Source: Pseudomonadota bacterium (GTDB lineage Bacteria; Myxococcota_A; Polyangia; Polyangiales; Polyangiaceae). Taken from it: DNA of 6,589 nucleotides. Of the stretch, positions 1 through 5,760 are shown in pieces. The number at the start of each line of letters is the position of its first letter. The stretch's first letter is position 1. Where the stretch lies: positions 1 to 6,589 of the forward strand of contig JAEXCN010000057.1 in NCBI GenBank assembly GCA_023402175.1, read 5' to 3'. The notes below the pieces were generated by a model that did not search any database, was not told the origin of the DNA, and saw nothing but the letters and a program-made list of their open reading frames with translations. The translations under genes were made by a program, and so were the position numbers.

Positions 1-35
1 GTGCCGTTCTCGAAGGTTCGCGTCACACTCGCAGA

Positions 36-1139
36 ATGACGAGCGACAACACGAGACGCTCCGTTCGCCGCGAGCTCGAGGCGGCATCGATGGCGGGGCT
101 CGACGTCGCAACGTTCACGCGGCGCGCGGTGTCGCTCCTGCGCCGCTCAGTACGTTTCGACGCGTGCTGCTTCGCTACCGTCGATCCGACGACGCGTCTC
201 ATCACCGGTGCCGTTGCCGACGGCCTCGACGAAGCGCAAGCGCCGCGTCTCTTCGACATCGAGTACGCGCGCGGTGACGTGAATGGGTACCGCGCTCTCG
301 CGCAGGCGAACATTTCGGCGGCCACACTCCACGGCGCCACGGCCGGAGACCCGTCGCGCAGCGCGCGGTTCGACGAGATCTTGCGACCGCTGGGCTTCGG
401 TCACGAGATGCGCGTTCTCTTCTCGAGCGGCGGGCGCACATGGGGCGTCGCCGCGCTGATGCGCGACACGGCAGCTTCTCGATTCGACGACGATGAGGTG
501 CGTGCGGTGCAAGCGCTGACGGAGCCGATCGCAGGCGGTCTCCGTGCGTCGCTTCTCGTCGAAGTCGTCGGACGAGGTCGGGTGGCAGGCGACGTAGGGC
601 CCGCCGTCATCGTCGTCGACGGCGCCGACGCCATCGAGGTGATTACACCTGCAGCGTCGGCGCGGCTCGAAGACATGGCGGGCTACGCGCCAGGGGCCTT
701 GCCTCCTGCAATTCTAGCGACGGTGTCCGCAGCGCGTGCGGTCGTGGCCGAGGGCGCAAAGCTGCGCGTCCGCGGGTCGAGCGGCGCGTGGTGGGTCGTC
801 TCGGCGACGGCGATTGTCGACGGCTCCGGTCGACGAGCGAAGGTCGTCGCGACGATCGAAGAAGCGCGCACGCCTGACGTCGTTCCGCTCGTCGTCGCCG
901 CCGTCGGCTTGAGCGGGCGCGAGCGAGACGTTCTCGTGGGCGTTCTCGAAGGACTGACCTCGGGCGAAATCGCCGCCGACCTCGGAATCTCCACGCACAC
1001 GGTGAACGATCACCTGAAGTCGATCTTCGTGAAGGCGGACGTGCGGAGCCGCCGTGAGCTCGTCGCGAGAATCTTCTTCGAGCATTACGCACCACGTCTT
1101 GGTACGCCGCTCGGTACCGGTGGCTGGTTTGCGGAATGA
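36..1139 (+). CDS. LuxR-family transcriptional regulator with GAF-like sensor region
   Basis: A 367-residue DNA-binding regulator, cytoplasmic, with no membrane segment or signal peptide. The C-terminus (about residues 289-347) is a clear LuxR/GerE helix-turn-helix: LSGRERDVL opens it, EIAADLGIS and TVNDHLKSIF follow with the usual spacing, and RRELVARIF closes it. Residues about 24-170 look like a GAF-type ligand or signal domain (AVSLLRRSVRFDACCFATVDP at the front, WGVAALMRD then FDDDEVRAVQAL near the end). Residues about 187-275 may be a second PAS-like fold, which I cannot prove. There is no phosphoacceptor receiver domain, so it is not a standard two-component regulator. The ligand and targets are unknown. 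The ATG at 36 has no good ribosome-binding site. It overlaps a TGA (37-39) that closes an open frame running in from the window edge, so it may be translationally coupled to an unseen upstream gene. The ATG at residue 19 is an alternative start. It converges on the LysR gene, 56 bp away. Confidence 0.88.
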   Translation: MTSDNTRRSVRRELEAASMAGLDVATFTRRAVSLLRRSVRFDACCFATVDPTTRLITGAVADGLDEAQAPRLFDIEYARGDVNGYRALAQANISAATLHGATAGDPSRSARFDEILRPLGFGHEMRVLFSSGGRTWGVAALMRDTAASRFDDDEVRAVQALTEPIAGGLRASLLVEVVGRGRVAGDVGPAVIVVDGADAIEVITPAASARLEDMAGYAPGALPPAILATVSAARAVVAEGAKLRVRGSSGAWWVVSATAIVDGSGRRAKVVATIEEARTPDVVPLVVAAVGLSGRERDVLVGVLEGLTSGEIAADLGISTHTVNDHLKSIFVKADVRSRRELVARIFFEHYAPRLGTPLGTGGWFAE

Positions 1140-1195
1140 AAGATCTAGCGTTTGCCTTGGCCATCGGGGGCCGCACGCTCGCCCGCGTCGGACGC

Positions 1196-2098
1196 TCAAC
1201 GCTGACCGAACGAGATCGCGCCTCCCGTCGCGAGGAAGTCGAGGAAGGCCCGCGTCCGCGGCGGCACGATGCGCTGCTCCAGGTGAACGGCGAAGATGGG
1301 CTCTGCTGCCGGACGAAATGGGGTCAGGACCTCGACGATCTGGCCAGCGGCGAGCTCCTTCTCGGCCATGTAGTGAGGAACCTGCGCGACGCCGAGTCCC
1401 GCTTGTACGGCCGCGACCATCGCCTCTCCGTCGTCGATGCTGATCGTCGCGGTCGGATGCAGTGTCGTGATGTCGCCGCGCTCCGAAAACATCCATGGAC
1501 GGACCGTCCCGGAGGACGGACGCCGGAAGACGACGGCAGGCAACGCGACGAGGTCCGCCGGTGAATGGACCCGGCGACGTCGCAGCAGTTGCGGCGCGGC
1601 GATCGTGATGACCTGCTGCCAGCCAATCCTGCGTGCGACGAGCGACGAATCCGCGAGCCCTCCGATCCGGATCGCGACGTCGACGTGCTCTTCGACCAAG
1701 TTCACGATTCGGTCCGCCAAGACGAGCTCCAGCTTCACGTCGGGATGCGCCGCGACGAACTTCCCGAGCGCCGGGACCAGGAACCGACGGCCGAGCGTTG
1801 CGGGGACGGTGACGCGAAGCCTGCCGCGTGCACCTGCCCGCCGGCTCGACAGGAAGCTGCGCGCATTTTCGAGGTCATCGAGGATCTTCCGACACTGTTC
1901 GAAGAAGATCTCGCCGTCGTCCGTCAGGGTCACGCGTCGAGTCGTACGCGAGAAGAGGCGCACGCCGAGCTCGGCCTCGAGCCGCCCCAGCGTCTTGCCT
2001 ACCCCCGAAGGAGTGACACCGAGCGACCGTGCAGCTCGCGTGAAGCTTCCCTTCTCGGCAACGCGAACGAACGTCTGAAGACCAGCAGCGAGATCCAT
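1196..2098 (-). CDS. LysR-family transcriptional regulator
   Basis: A 300-residue LysR-type regulator, the usual family length. Residues 1-60 form the winged helix-turn-helix (LQTFVRVAEKGSFTRAARSLGVTPSGVGKTLGRLEAELGVRLFSRTTRRVTLTDDG, quoted in parts: GSFTRAARSLGVTPSGVGKT is the HTH and LGVRLFSRTTRRVTLT the wing). A linker helix follows (about 61-88). Residues about 92-295 are the periplasmic-binding-like effector domain, starting GRLRVTVPATLGRRFLVPAL and including HPDVKLEL and DVAIRIG, the pattern of the CrgA-like LysR branch. The effector is unknown. It is transcribed away from the hemerythrin gene across 131 bp. LysR proteins commonly regulate the divergent neighbour and themselves, so that gene is the first candidate target. 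The ATG at 2098 fits the family N-terminus exactly, but I see no clear Shine-Dalgarno sequence before it. Confidence 0.95.
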   Translation of the reverse strand: MDLAAGLQTFVRVAEKGSFTRAARSLGVTPSGVGKTLGRLEAELGVRLFSRTTRRVTLTDDGEIFFEQCRKILDDLENARSFLSSRRAGARGRLRVTVPATLGRRFLVPALGKFVAAHPDVKLELVLADRIVNLVEEHVDVAIRIGGLADSSLVARRIGWQQVITIAAPQLLRRRRVHSPADLVALPAVVFRRPSSGTVRPWMFSERGDITTLHPTATISIDDGEAMVAAVQAGLGVAQVPHYMAEKELAAGQIVEVLTPFRPAAEPIFAVHLEQRIVPPRTRAFLDFLATGGAISFGQR

Positions 2099-2106
2099 GC
2101 GCCGGG

Positions 2107-2135
2107 ATGATTGACGACAACTTGTCCGGAGTCCA
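2107..2135 (-). promoter_or_regulatory. Candidate LysR-gene promoter with a dyad operator in its spacer
   Basis: On the minus strand TGGACT (2135-2130) and AATCAT (2112-2107) each match the sigma-70 consensus at four of six positions and are 17 bp apart. The spacer contains a perfect dyad, GACAA-N-TTGTC (2116-2126). A protein bound there would block this promoter, as in LysR autorepression. The -10-like box ends only 8 bp before the LysR ATG, so any transcript would be nearly leaderless, which agrees with the lack of a visible ribosome-binding site. The matches are weak and the assignment is inference. Confidence 0.27.
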
Positions 2136-2178
2136 TGGCCACAGCTCGGCCTTATCCGCGGGGCGTTCAGCGGCCATG
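2134..2178. repeat. Inverted repeat CATGGCC / GGCCATG in the LysR-hemerythrin intergenic region
   Basis: Two 7-bp arms, CATGGCC at 2134-2140 and GGCCATG at 2172-2178, are perfect inverted copies with 31 bp between them, a centre-to-centre distance of 38 bp. They lie between the two divergent genes, upstream of the hemerythrin start at 2230. This is a plausible pair of regulator half-sites, but 7-bp GGCC-containing matches also arise by chance in such GC-rich DNA. Confidence 0.3.
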
Positions 2179-2216
2179 CTCTGTTCTGCCGACGCGTTTG
2201 GACCAGCGCGGCTCAC

Positions 2217-2222
2217 GAGGAG
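2217..2222 (+). promoter_or_regulatory. Ribosome-binding site fixing the hemerythrin start
   Basis: GAGGAG lies 7 bp before the ATG at 2230. It is the only good Shine-Dalgarno sequence in this stretch and decides between this ATG and the upstream in-frame ATG at 2107. Confidence 0.75.
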
Positions 2223-2229
2223 ACGAACC

Positions 2230-2886
2230 ATGATTGAACTTCCGCTCGCCGAGACTCCGTCCTCCATCCCCGCCCTTCCCGCCGTCGACCTCTACGGCGC
2301 CGTCCACCGCGGCCTTCGCCGTGAGCTCTGCAAGCTGCTCGACCGCATGGGCGCCACGTCGCTCGAGGACGCAGACGCCTGGTCGTCGCTCACCACGTCA
2401 CTCGAAGAGCTGCTGGCGCTCCTCGAGCACCACTTCCACCACGAAGACGATCATGTTCATGCAGCGCTCGAGGAGCACAACGCAAGCGCGGTCGCTTCGC
2501 TGAAGAGCGATCACGACGAACATCTCGCGTTCCACGCGGAGCTACGTGCCCTGACTCGGTCGGTGCGCACGCGCGGCGAACCGACGACACGACGCGCGCT
2601 CTATCTTCGGTACGGCGCTTACGTAGGTACGAGCCTCGTCCACATGACCGATGAGGAGATCCGCATTCAGTCGCTTCTCGAGGCGACGTACACGGCGGAT
2701 GAGCTCCAGGAGCTCGAACACCGCCTCATCGCGTCGATCTCTCCCTCCGTCATGTTCGAGTTCATGCGCATCATGCTCCCTGCCCAACCTCCGGAGATCC
2801 GGGAAGGCATGCTCGAGCAGGCTCGGACGGCCATGCCTCTCCAGGCATTCGTTGCGCTCACCTCCGCGATGGCACGGGCCGCGTGA
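2230..2886 (+). CDS. Hemerythrin-like (HHE) domain-containing protein
   Basis: A 218-residue cytoplasmic four-helix-bundle protein of the hemerythrin/HHE family, which bind a di-iron centre and are known to carry or sense O2, or to handle NO, peroxide or iron. The ligand set is visible in order: His26 in helix 1, His68-xxx-Glu72 within HHFHHED, His98-xxx-His102 within DHDEHLAFH, and His138-xxxx-Glu143 within HMTDEE. This is the hemerythrin pattern with Glu where the classical protein has Asp. After the bundle, about residues 150-218 form a helical C-terminal block (ELEHRLIAS, MRIMLPAQPPEIREGML, LQAFVALTSAMARA) that is beyond the minimal domain and, as I recall, recurs in a subgroup of bacterial HHE proteins. 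The start was set by the ribosome-binding site; the longer frame from 2107 adds 41 residues of unconvincing sequence. It is divergent from the LysR gene, its likely regulator. Which ligand it binds cannot be told from sequence. Confidence 0.9.
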   Translation: MIELPLAETPSSIPALPAVDLYGAVHRGLRRELCKLLDRMGATSLEDADAWSSLTTSLEELLALLEHHFHHEDDHVHAALEEHNASAVASLKSDHDEHLAFHAELRALTRSVRTRGEPTTRRALYLRYGAYVGTSLVHMTDEEIRIQSLLEATYTADELQELEHRLIASISPSVMFEFMRIMLPAQPPEIREGMLEQARTAMPLQAFVALTSAMARAA

Positions 2887-3006
2887 AGAACATCGGCGGT
2901 GGCGTCCCGAGACGGAGCCTGGTCGGCATCGAGCTCGAGAACGGCGGCGTTCTGATGAAGTTCACGCAGACCGCGCTCGAGACCGGCTGCTGTTCGCGTG
3001 TCTCGC

Positions 3007-3031
3007 AGACTTTGGCCGCCGGCCAAAGTCT
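3007..3031. terminator. Perfect hairpin, probable bidirectional terminator
   Basis: AGACTTTGGCC (3007-3017) and GGCCAAAGTCT (3021-3031) form a perfect 11-bp stem with a 3-base GCC loop. It lies 120 bp after the hemerythrin stop and 79 bp after the stop of the convergent minus-strand gene, inside a 224-bp stretch (2887-3110) with no supported gene. It has no T-run on either side, so it is not a textbook intrinsic terminator. Position and symmetry favour termination or 3'-end protection for both transcripts. Confidence 0.6.
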
Positions 3032-3110
3032 CCGGTTGCTGCCCGCTAGTACGCCACTACCTGTTCCGACCCAGCTGCCCGTCAGCGCAGAGTCGCGGCC
3101 TACCGGCGCG

Positions 3111-3929
3111 TCACGGATCGATCCTTCCCGTCGGCGCGGCGGCGTTCGACGGCGAAGTGAGCGGCTGTCCGACGGCCCTCTCGATCCGGACGGCGTACGG
3201 CGTCTGGGGAAAGCGTTGTATGAGCGCTCGCGCGCGCCGCAAGGACTCGTCGTTCCTTCCGAGATGCGCGAGCGCGTCGATGGCGATGACCTCTCGTTCT
3301 TGAAGGAATTCGCCGGACGGGAAATCACGCGCGTGCTCGCTCGCGAGTGCGAGCGCGCGCTGGGGATCGGAAGCGAGTGCCGCCTCTGCGCGCTGTACGA
3401 GCTCGAGCTCACTTGCGGACGGGATCGGAGCCCCGACCTTCGCGGGTGATGCTGCGCCGGCAGCCGTTCCATTCCGTCTGGAATCGGTCCTGGCCGATGC
3501 GGAGACCGAGACGACCTCCGCTGCCGGAGCGGCGGACGGAAGCTCGTTGACCGAGATCGCGTCCGACCTCGCGGGCGCCGCAGGGGGGACGTCCGAGACC
3601 ATCGCGTACGCCGGATCCGTCGCCGTCACGGCGGCGGCAGCGGGAGCACTCGCGGGGGGAGCGTTCGCGTGAACGGCTTGCCACGCGACCAAGAGCCCGC
3701 CCGTGACGAGCAACGCAGCGCCACCGATCTTGCGCGAGGCAGCCCCGGCGCTCGCGAACAGCATCCCGCCGCTCCGCCCCCCTTGCATCGCGCCCGCCGC
3801 AACGAGCCGCTCCGAAATCTTCCCGACGTCTGCCGCGCTCGGTCCGCGCCGGTGCCTGCGCATGAGCTCACGCAGCGCGTCGGGACCTGATTCTTCGAAG
3901 CGAGGTGGATCGAGGGGATCGGTGGTCAT
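3111..3929 (-). CDS. Single-pass membrane protein with periplasmic TPR-like domain, sigma-factor partner
   Basis: A 272-residue protein I cannot name. Residues 1-67 are a charged, probably cytoplasmic segment (PDALRELMRRHRRG, ADVGKISERLVAAG). Residues about 68-86 (IGGAALLVTGGLLVAWQAV) form one transmembrane helix. Residues about 87-172 are an Ala/Pro/Ser-rich, probably disordered linker. Residues about 174-250 are helical and TPR-like (LVQRAEAALASDPQRALALASEHARDFPSGEF, in parts: AEAAL, RALALASEHARDFP, then IDALAHLGRNDESLRRARALIQRFP). The layout, cytoplasmic tail, one helix and periplasmic domain, is that of a membrane anti-sigma factor, but the HxxxCxxC zinc motif is absent and I see no FecR similarity. 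Its ATG overlaps the sigma factor stop (ATGA), with AGAGG just upstream, so the two are very likely translated together. An in-frame start at 4010 was rejected because it would add 27 residues lying inside the sigma gene. Anti-sigma or scaffold function is inference. Confidence 0.82.
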   Translation of the reverse strand: MTTDPLDPPRFEESGPDALRELMRRHRRGPSAADVGKISERLVAAGAMQGGRSGGMLFASAGAASRKIGGAALLVTGGLLVAWQAVHANAPPASAPAAAAVTATDPAYAMVSDVPPAAPARSDAISVNELPSAAPAAEVVSVSASARTDSRRNGTAAGAASPAKVGAPIPSASELELVQRAEAALASDPQRALALASEHARDFPSGEFLQEREVIAIDALAHLGRNDESLRRARALIQRFPQTPYAVRIERAVGQPLTSPSNAAAPTGRIDP

Positions 3930-4474
3930 TTCGCCTCTTTCTCCTCGAGGGATCGTAGGAGCTCGCGACGCGCTGCGTAGAGACGCGCGTAGGCCGTCGG
4001 GAGCGTGCATTTCACAATCGCTGCGACTTCACGCATGGTCATCTGCTCGACTTCGTAGAGAAGGAGGACGGTCCGCTTGTTCTCGTCGAGAGATTCGAGG
4101 ACCCGGTTCAGGCGCTCGACTTCCACCCGCATGGCGGGATCGGAAGTGTCGCTACTGTCGGGTGTCGAATCGACCAAGCACTCGTGACGACGGTGACTTC
4201 GCCGCCGATACGCAGCGGCCACACGGCGCGCGATGGCGTAGAGCCATGGGCGAGGATCGCCATCGCACTCGCTCAGACGCCGATGCACGACCATGAAGAC
4301 TTCCTGCGTCTGGTCGTCGAGGTCGGCCTCTGCGACGCCGAACTGTCGCAGGGTCCGCCACACGAACGCCACGTGGGACGAAAAGAGCGCTTCGAGCGTC
4401 ACCGGGGCGGCCGCCGGCTTCTCAGCGGGCCCCCGTATCGCAGCCGCGACGACGCGGACTATCGAAGCGTTCAC
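3926..4474 (-). CDS. ECF-type sigma-70 family RNA polymerase sigma factor
   Basis: A 182-residue sigma factor with only regions 2 and 4, the ECF architecture, which directs RNA polymerase to a dedicated set of promoters. Sigma region 2 spans about residues 28-93: LFSSHVAFVWRTLRQFG, the core-binding DLDDQTQEVF (51-60), and PWLYAIARRVAAAYRRR (76-92), which covers the -10 recognition and melting segment. A Ser/Asp-rich linker follows (about 94-118). Sigma region 4 spans about 120-172 with LDENKRTVLLLYEVEQMTMREVA and the -35-binding helix-turn-helix TLPTAYARLYAARREL. There is no extra C-terminal domain. The GTG at 4474 gives a 25-residue N-terminal extension before region 2, preceded by AAGG at a short 4-base spacing. 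A later GTG, at residue 25, is possible. The stop overlaps the ATG of the membrane TPR-like gene, and the exported-protein gene lies 59 bp upstream on the same strand. Autoregulation and control of the neighbours are typical of ECF loci but unproven here. Confidence 0.93.
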   Translation of the reverse strand: MNASIVRVVAAAIRGPAEKPAAAPVTLEALFSSHVAFVWRTLRQFGVAEADLDDQTQEVFMVVHRRLSECDGDPRPWLYAIARRVAAAYRRRSHRRHECLVDSTPDSSDTSDPAMRVEVERLNRVLESLDENKRTVLLLYEVEQMTMREVAAIVKCTLPTAYARLYAARRELLRSLEEKEAK

Positions 4475-4501
4475 GAAGCCTTCATGCTCGCTGGCCGGCG
4501 C

Positions 4502-4527
4502 TTTTTTAACGGCCGACGCACTTTTTT
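4502..4527. promoter_or_regulatory. Two A/T6 tracts about two helical turns apart, upstream of the sigma gene
   Basis: Within the 59-bp gap before the sigma gene, two T6 runs (4502-4507 and 4522-4527 on the plus strand, so A6 on the coding strand) start exactly 20 bp apart in otherwise GC-rich DNA. Phased A-tracts bend DNA and are common near promoters. The minus-strand TTAAAA (4509-4504) could serve as a -10 element, but no convincing -35 element lies at the right distance, so an internal promoter is only suggested. Confidence 0.3.
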
Positions 4528-4533
4528 CTCTCT

Positions 4534-5571
4534 TCAGGGAAATTCATAGGCGATTCCGAGCGACAACCGCCCCGCGACGGGCGCCGGTTTGTGGATGGGA
4601 ACCACGACCTCCCCGTCGCGGAGATGGAAGCGGTCGCGAATGAGGACGACCTCGGCCAGAGGGAAGGCCTCGACAAACAAGGATGGCGCCAGCTTCGCCC
4701 GAAGGAGAGCGCCCGGACCGACGAACGCGATCGGGCGCGCGTCGTGCTGCGTCGCTCGAAAGCCGGTGCCGGAAGCTCGGAGCACGCCACCGCGTGCATG
4801 GAGCGTGAGGATGAGCTCCATCTGCGCAGCCTGCAGGACCCGCCTCCCAGCGAGGGCAGAGCCGCCTGCGAACTGAAAATTCACCTCGGCGGTCCCGTCT
4901 CGGAGCGAACCGCCGTCCTCGAAGCTCGTCTCGATCGCCAAGAAAACGGGGGGACTCGGCGAGTACGCCGTTCGAAGCGCAAGGCCGAACCCCGCCCTCG
5001 GGAGGACCCCGTGCGACGCGATCACACTTGCGCCGAACAAGACACGACGAGGCGGGGTGGGCCGCGCCCGCGGAGTACGGACGGGGACGGCTCGTGGGCC
5101 CTTCGACTCTGGTGCGGTCGATACGGAAGACGATGGTGGAGGAGGCGGCGCCGGGTCTTCCGTCGTCGTTGCGACAGGGCTTTCGCGAGGACGTGATGCG
5201 ATGATCATCGCGAGTACGAGCGCCGTCGCGTCGGCGACCGCGCTGCAGTCAGGCCCTTCGACGCGGACCTGACGTCGCCCGACGGGATGGCCGAACACAT
5301 CCTCGATCACGAGGGCGACGAAAAATCCTCCGTTCGCCGGCGTCACGTTCCCTTGCACGAAGAGCGCCGGCGCCTCCTCGGAGGGGCGTGCCCCTAGACG
5401 CGCCCGTGTCGCGGCGACGATCTGCTCGCCCGACGGACACTCGGCGGGAGCCGACCAGACAATGTCGAATTTCGTAGGTTCGGCGTGCGCCGTAGCCGAA
5501 ACCAACGAGAGCCAGGCTGCGGTCGTGGCCGTCCACGTTCGAGCACGCGCGCCGTGCAGTCCTGACCGCAA
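4534..5571 (-). CDS. Exported two-domain protein, probable outer-membrane or periplasmic, unknown function
   Basis: A 345-residue protein I do not recognise by name. It begins with a good signal peptide: arginines in the first 11 residues, a hydrophobic core (ATTAAWLSLVSAT), and an AHA cleavage site after residue 30. Residues about 33-125 form a first domain with two cysteines that could pair (Cys45 in PAECPSGEQI, Cys109 in GPDCSAVADATALVLAMII). A disordered linker rich in Pro, Ser and Thr follows (about 128-175, including a PPPPP run). Residues about 176-345 have alternating hydrophobic and polar stretches (FGLALRTAY, VFLAIETSF, AEVNFQFAG, LFVEAFPLAEVVLI) and end in a beta-strand-like GRLSLGIAYEFP with a C-terminal aromatic pair, which suggests an outer-membrane barrel. 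The start is TTG at 5571, supported by GAGG 7 bases upstream (5582-5579) and by signal-peptide length; no in-frame ATG or GTG exists. It precedes the sigma gene by 59 bp and may share its transcript. Confidence 0.8.
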   Translation of the reverse strand: MRSGLHGARARTWTATTAAWLSLVSATAHAEPTKFDIVWSAPAECPSGEQIVAATRARLGARPSEEAPALFVQGNVTPANGGFFVALVIEDVFGHPVGRRQVRVEGPDCSAVADATALVLAMIIASRPRESPVATTTEDPAPPPPPSSSVSTAPESKGPRAVPVRTPRARPTPPRRVLFGASVIASHGVLPRAGFGLALRTAYSPSPPVFLAIETSFEDGGSLRDGTAEVNFQFAGGSALAGRRVLQAAQMELILTLHARGGVLRASGTGFRATQHDARPIAFVGPGALLRAKLAPSLFVEAFPLAEVVLIRDRFHLRDGEVVVPIHKPAPVAGRLSLGIAYEFP

Positions 5572-5760
5572 TCCGAGACCTCGACGCGAGGATAGTACGG
5601 GCCGGTGACGGAGCCGCCAACGAATGCGGTCCCGTCGAACCTCTCATTCTCGTGGCGTTGGCGGCCCCGCCCCACGCTCGAAGGACGCTCGGCGACATCG
5701 CCGCCCACCTCGGCGCCTATATCGGCCCGTATGCTGGCCCTCCTCGCGGCATTCGGCCCG
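5572..5760. other. Intergenic gap with an unexplained open frame
   Basis: This 189-bp gap separates the IgGFc-domain gene from the exported-protein gene, both on the minus strand. Besides the promoter candidate, one minus-strand frame stays open right through it, with third positions mostly G or C and first positions rich in G, the signature of coding DNA in this genome. It reads a plausible stretch near the left end (FDGTAFVGGSVTGPYYPRVE, then a DCGQDC motif). It has no good start (a GTG at 5708 without a ribosome-binding site) and its stop is at 5394, deep inside the exported-protein gene in another frame. I do not call it a gene. Confidence 0.3.
5592..5620 (-). promoter_or_regulatory. Candidate sigma-70 promoter of the exported-protein gene
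   Basis: On the minus strand TTGGCG (5620-5615) and TACTAT (5597-5592) match the -35 and -10 consensus at four of six positions each, with the ideal 17-bp spacer. The -10 box ends 20 bp before the TTG start, leaving a short leader that still contains the GAGG ribosome-binding site. The matches are modest, and this could instead be a chance hit or part of the open frame noted in this gap. Confidence 0.3.

Noticed and set aside
1147..1179. Possible hairpin (AGCGT / ACGCT) between the convergent LuxR and LysR genes
   Set aside because: The arms are only 5 bp with a 23-bp loop and no T-run. This is expected by chance, although a terminator somewhere in this 56-bp gap is likely.
714..1496. Minus-strand frame of 260 residues spanning the ends of the LuxR and LysR genes
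   Set aside because: It is very Arg-rich, without motifs, and overlaps two well-supported genes in other frames.
1437..2078. Long plus-strand frame opposite the LysR gene (213 residues)
   Set aside because: It is antisense to an unambiguous LysR protein and has the Arg/Ser/Thr-rich composition of a GC-rich shadow frame.
2107..2229. 41-residue N-terminal extension of the hemerythrin protein from an upstream ATG
   Set aside because: The extension lacks a ribosome-binding site, runs through the divergent regulatory region and shows no family resemblance, while GAGGAG sits at ideal distance before the ATG at 2230.
2883..3449. Plus-strand frame starting with a GTG that overlaps the hemerythrin stop (188 residues)
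   Set aside because: The overlap is tempting, but the frame runs through the hairpin and then antisense across the TPR-like gene, and its product is an Arg/Ser-rich sequence of the kind made by shadow frames.
3930..4010. 27-residue N-terminal extension of the membrane TPR-like protein
   Set aside because: It lies wholly inside the sigma factor's region 4 coding sequence. The ATG overlapping the sigma stop, with AGAGG upstream, is the better start.
4489..4507. Short GC-rich imperfect palindrome followed by T6, resembling a plus-strand intrinsic terminator
   Set aside because: No plus-strand gene ends nearby and the stem is short and imperfect. The T-run is better considered with the second tract as part of the sigma gene's upstream region.
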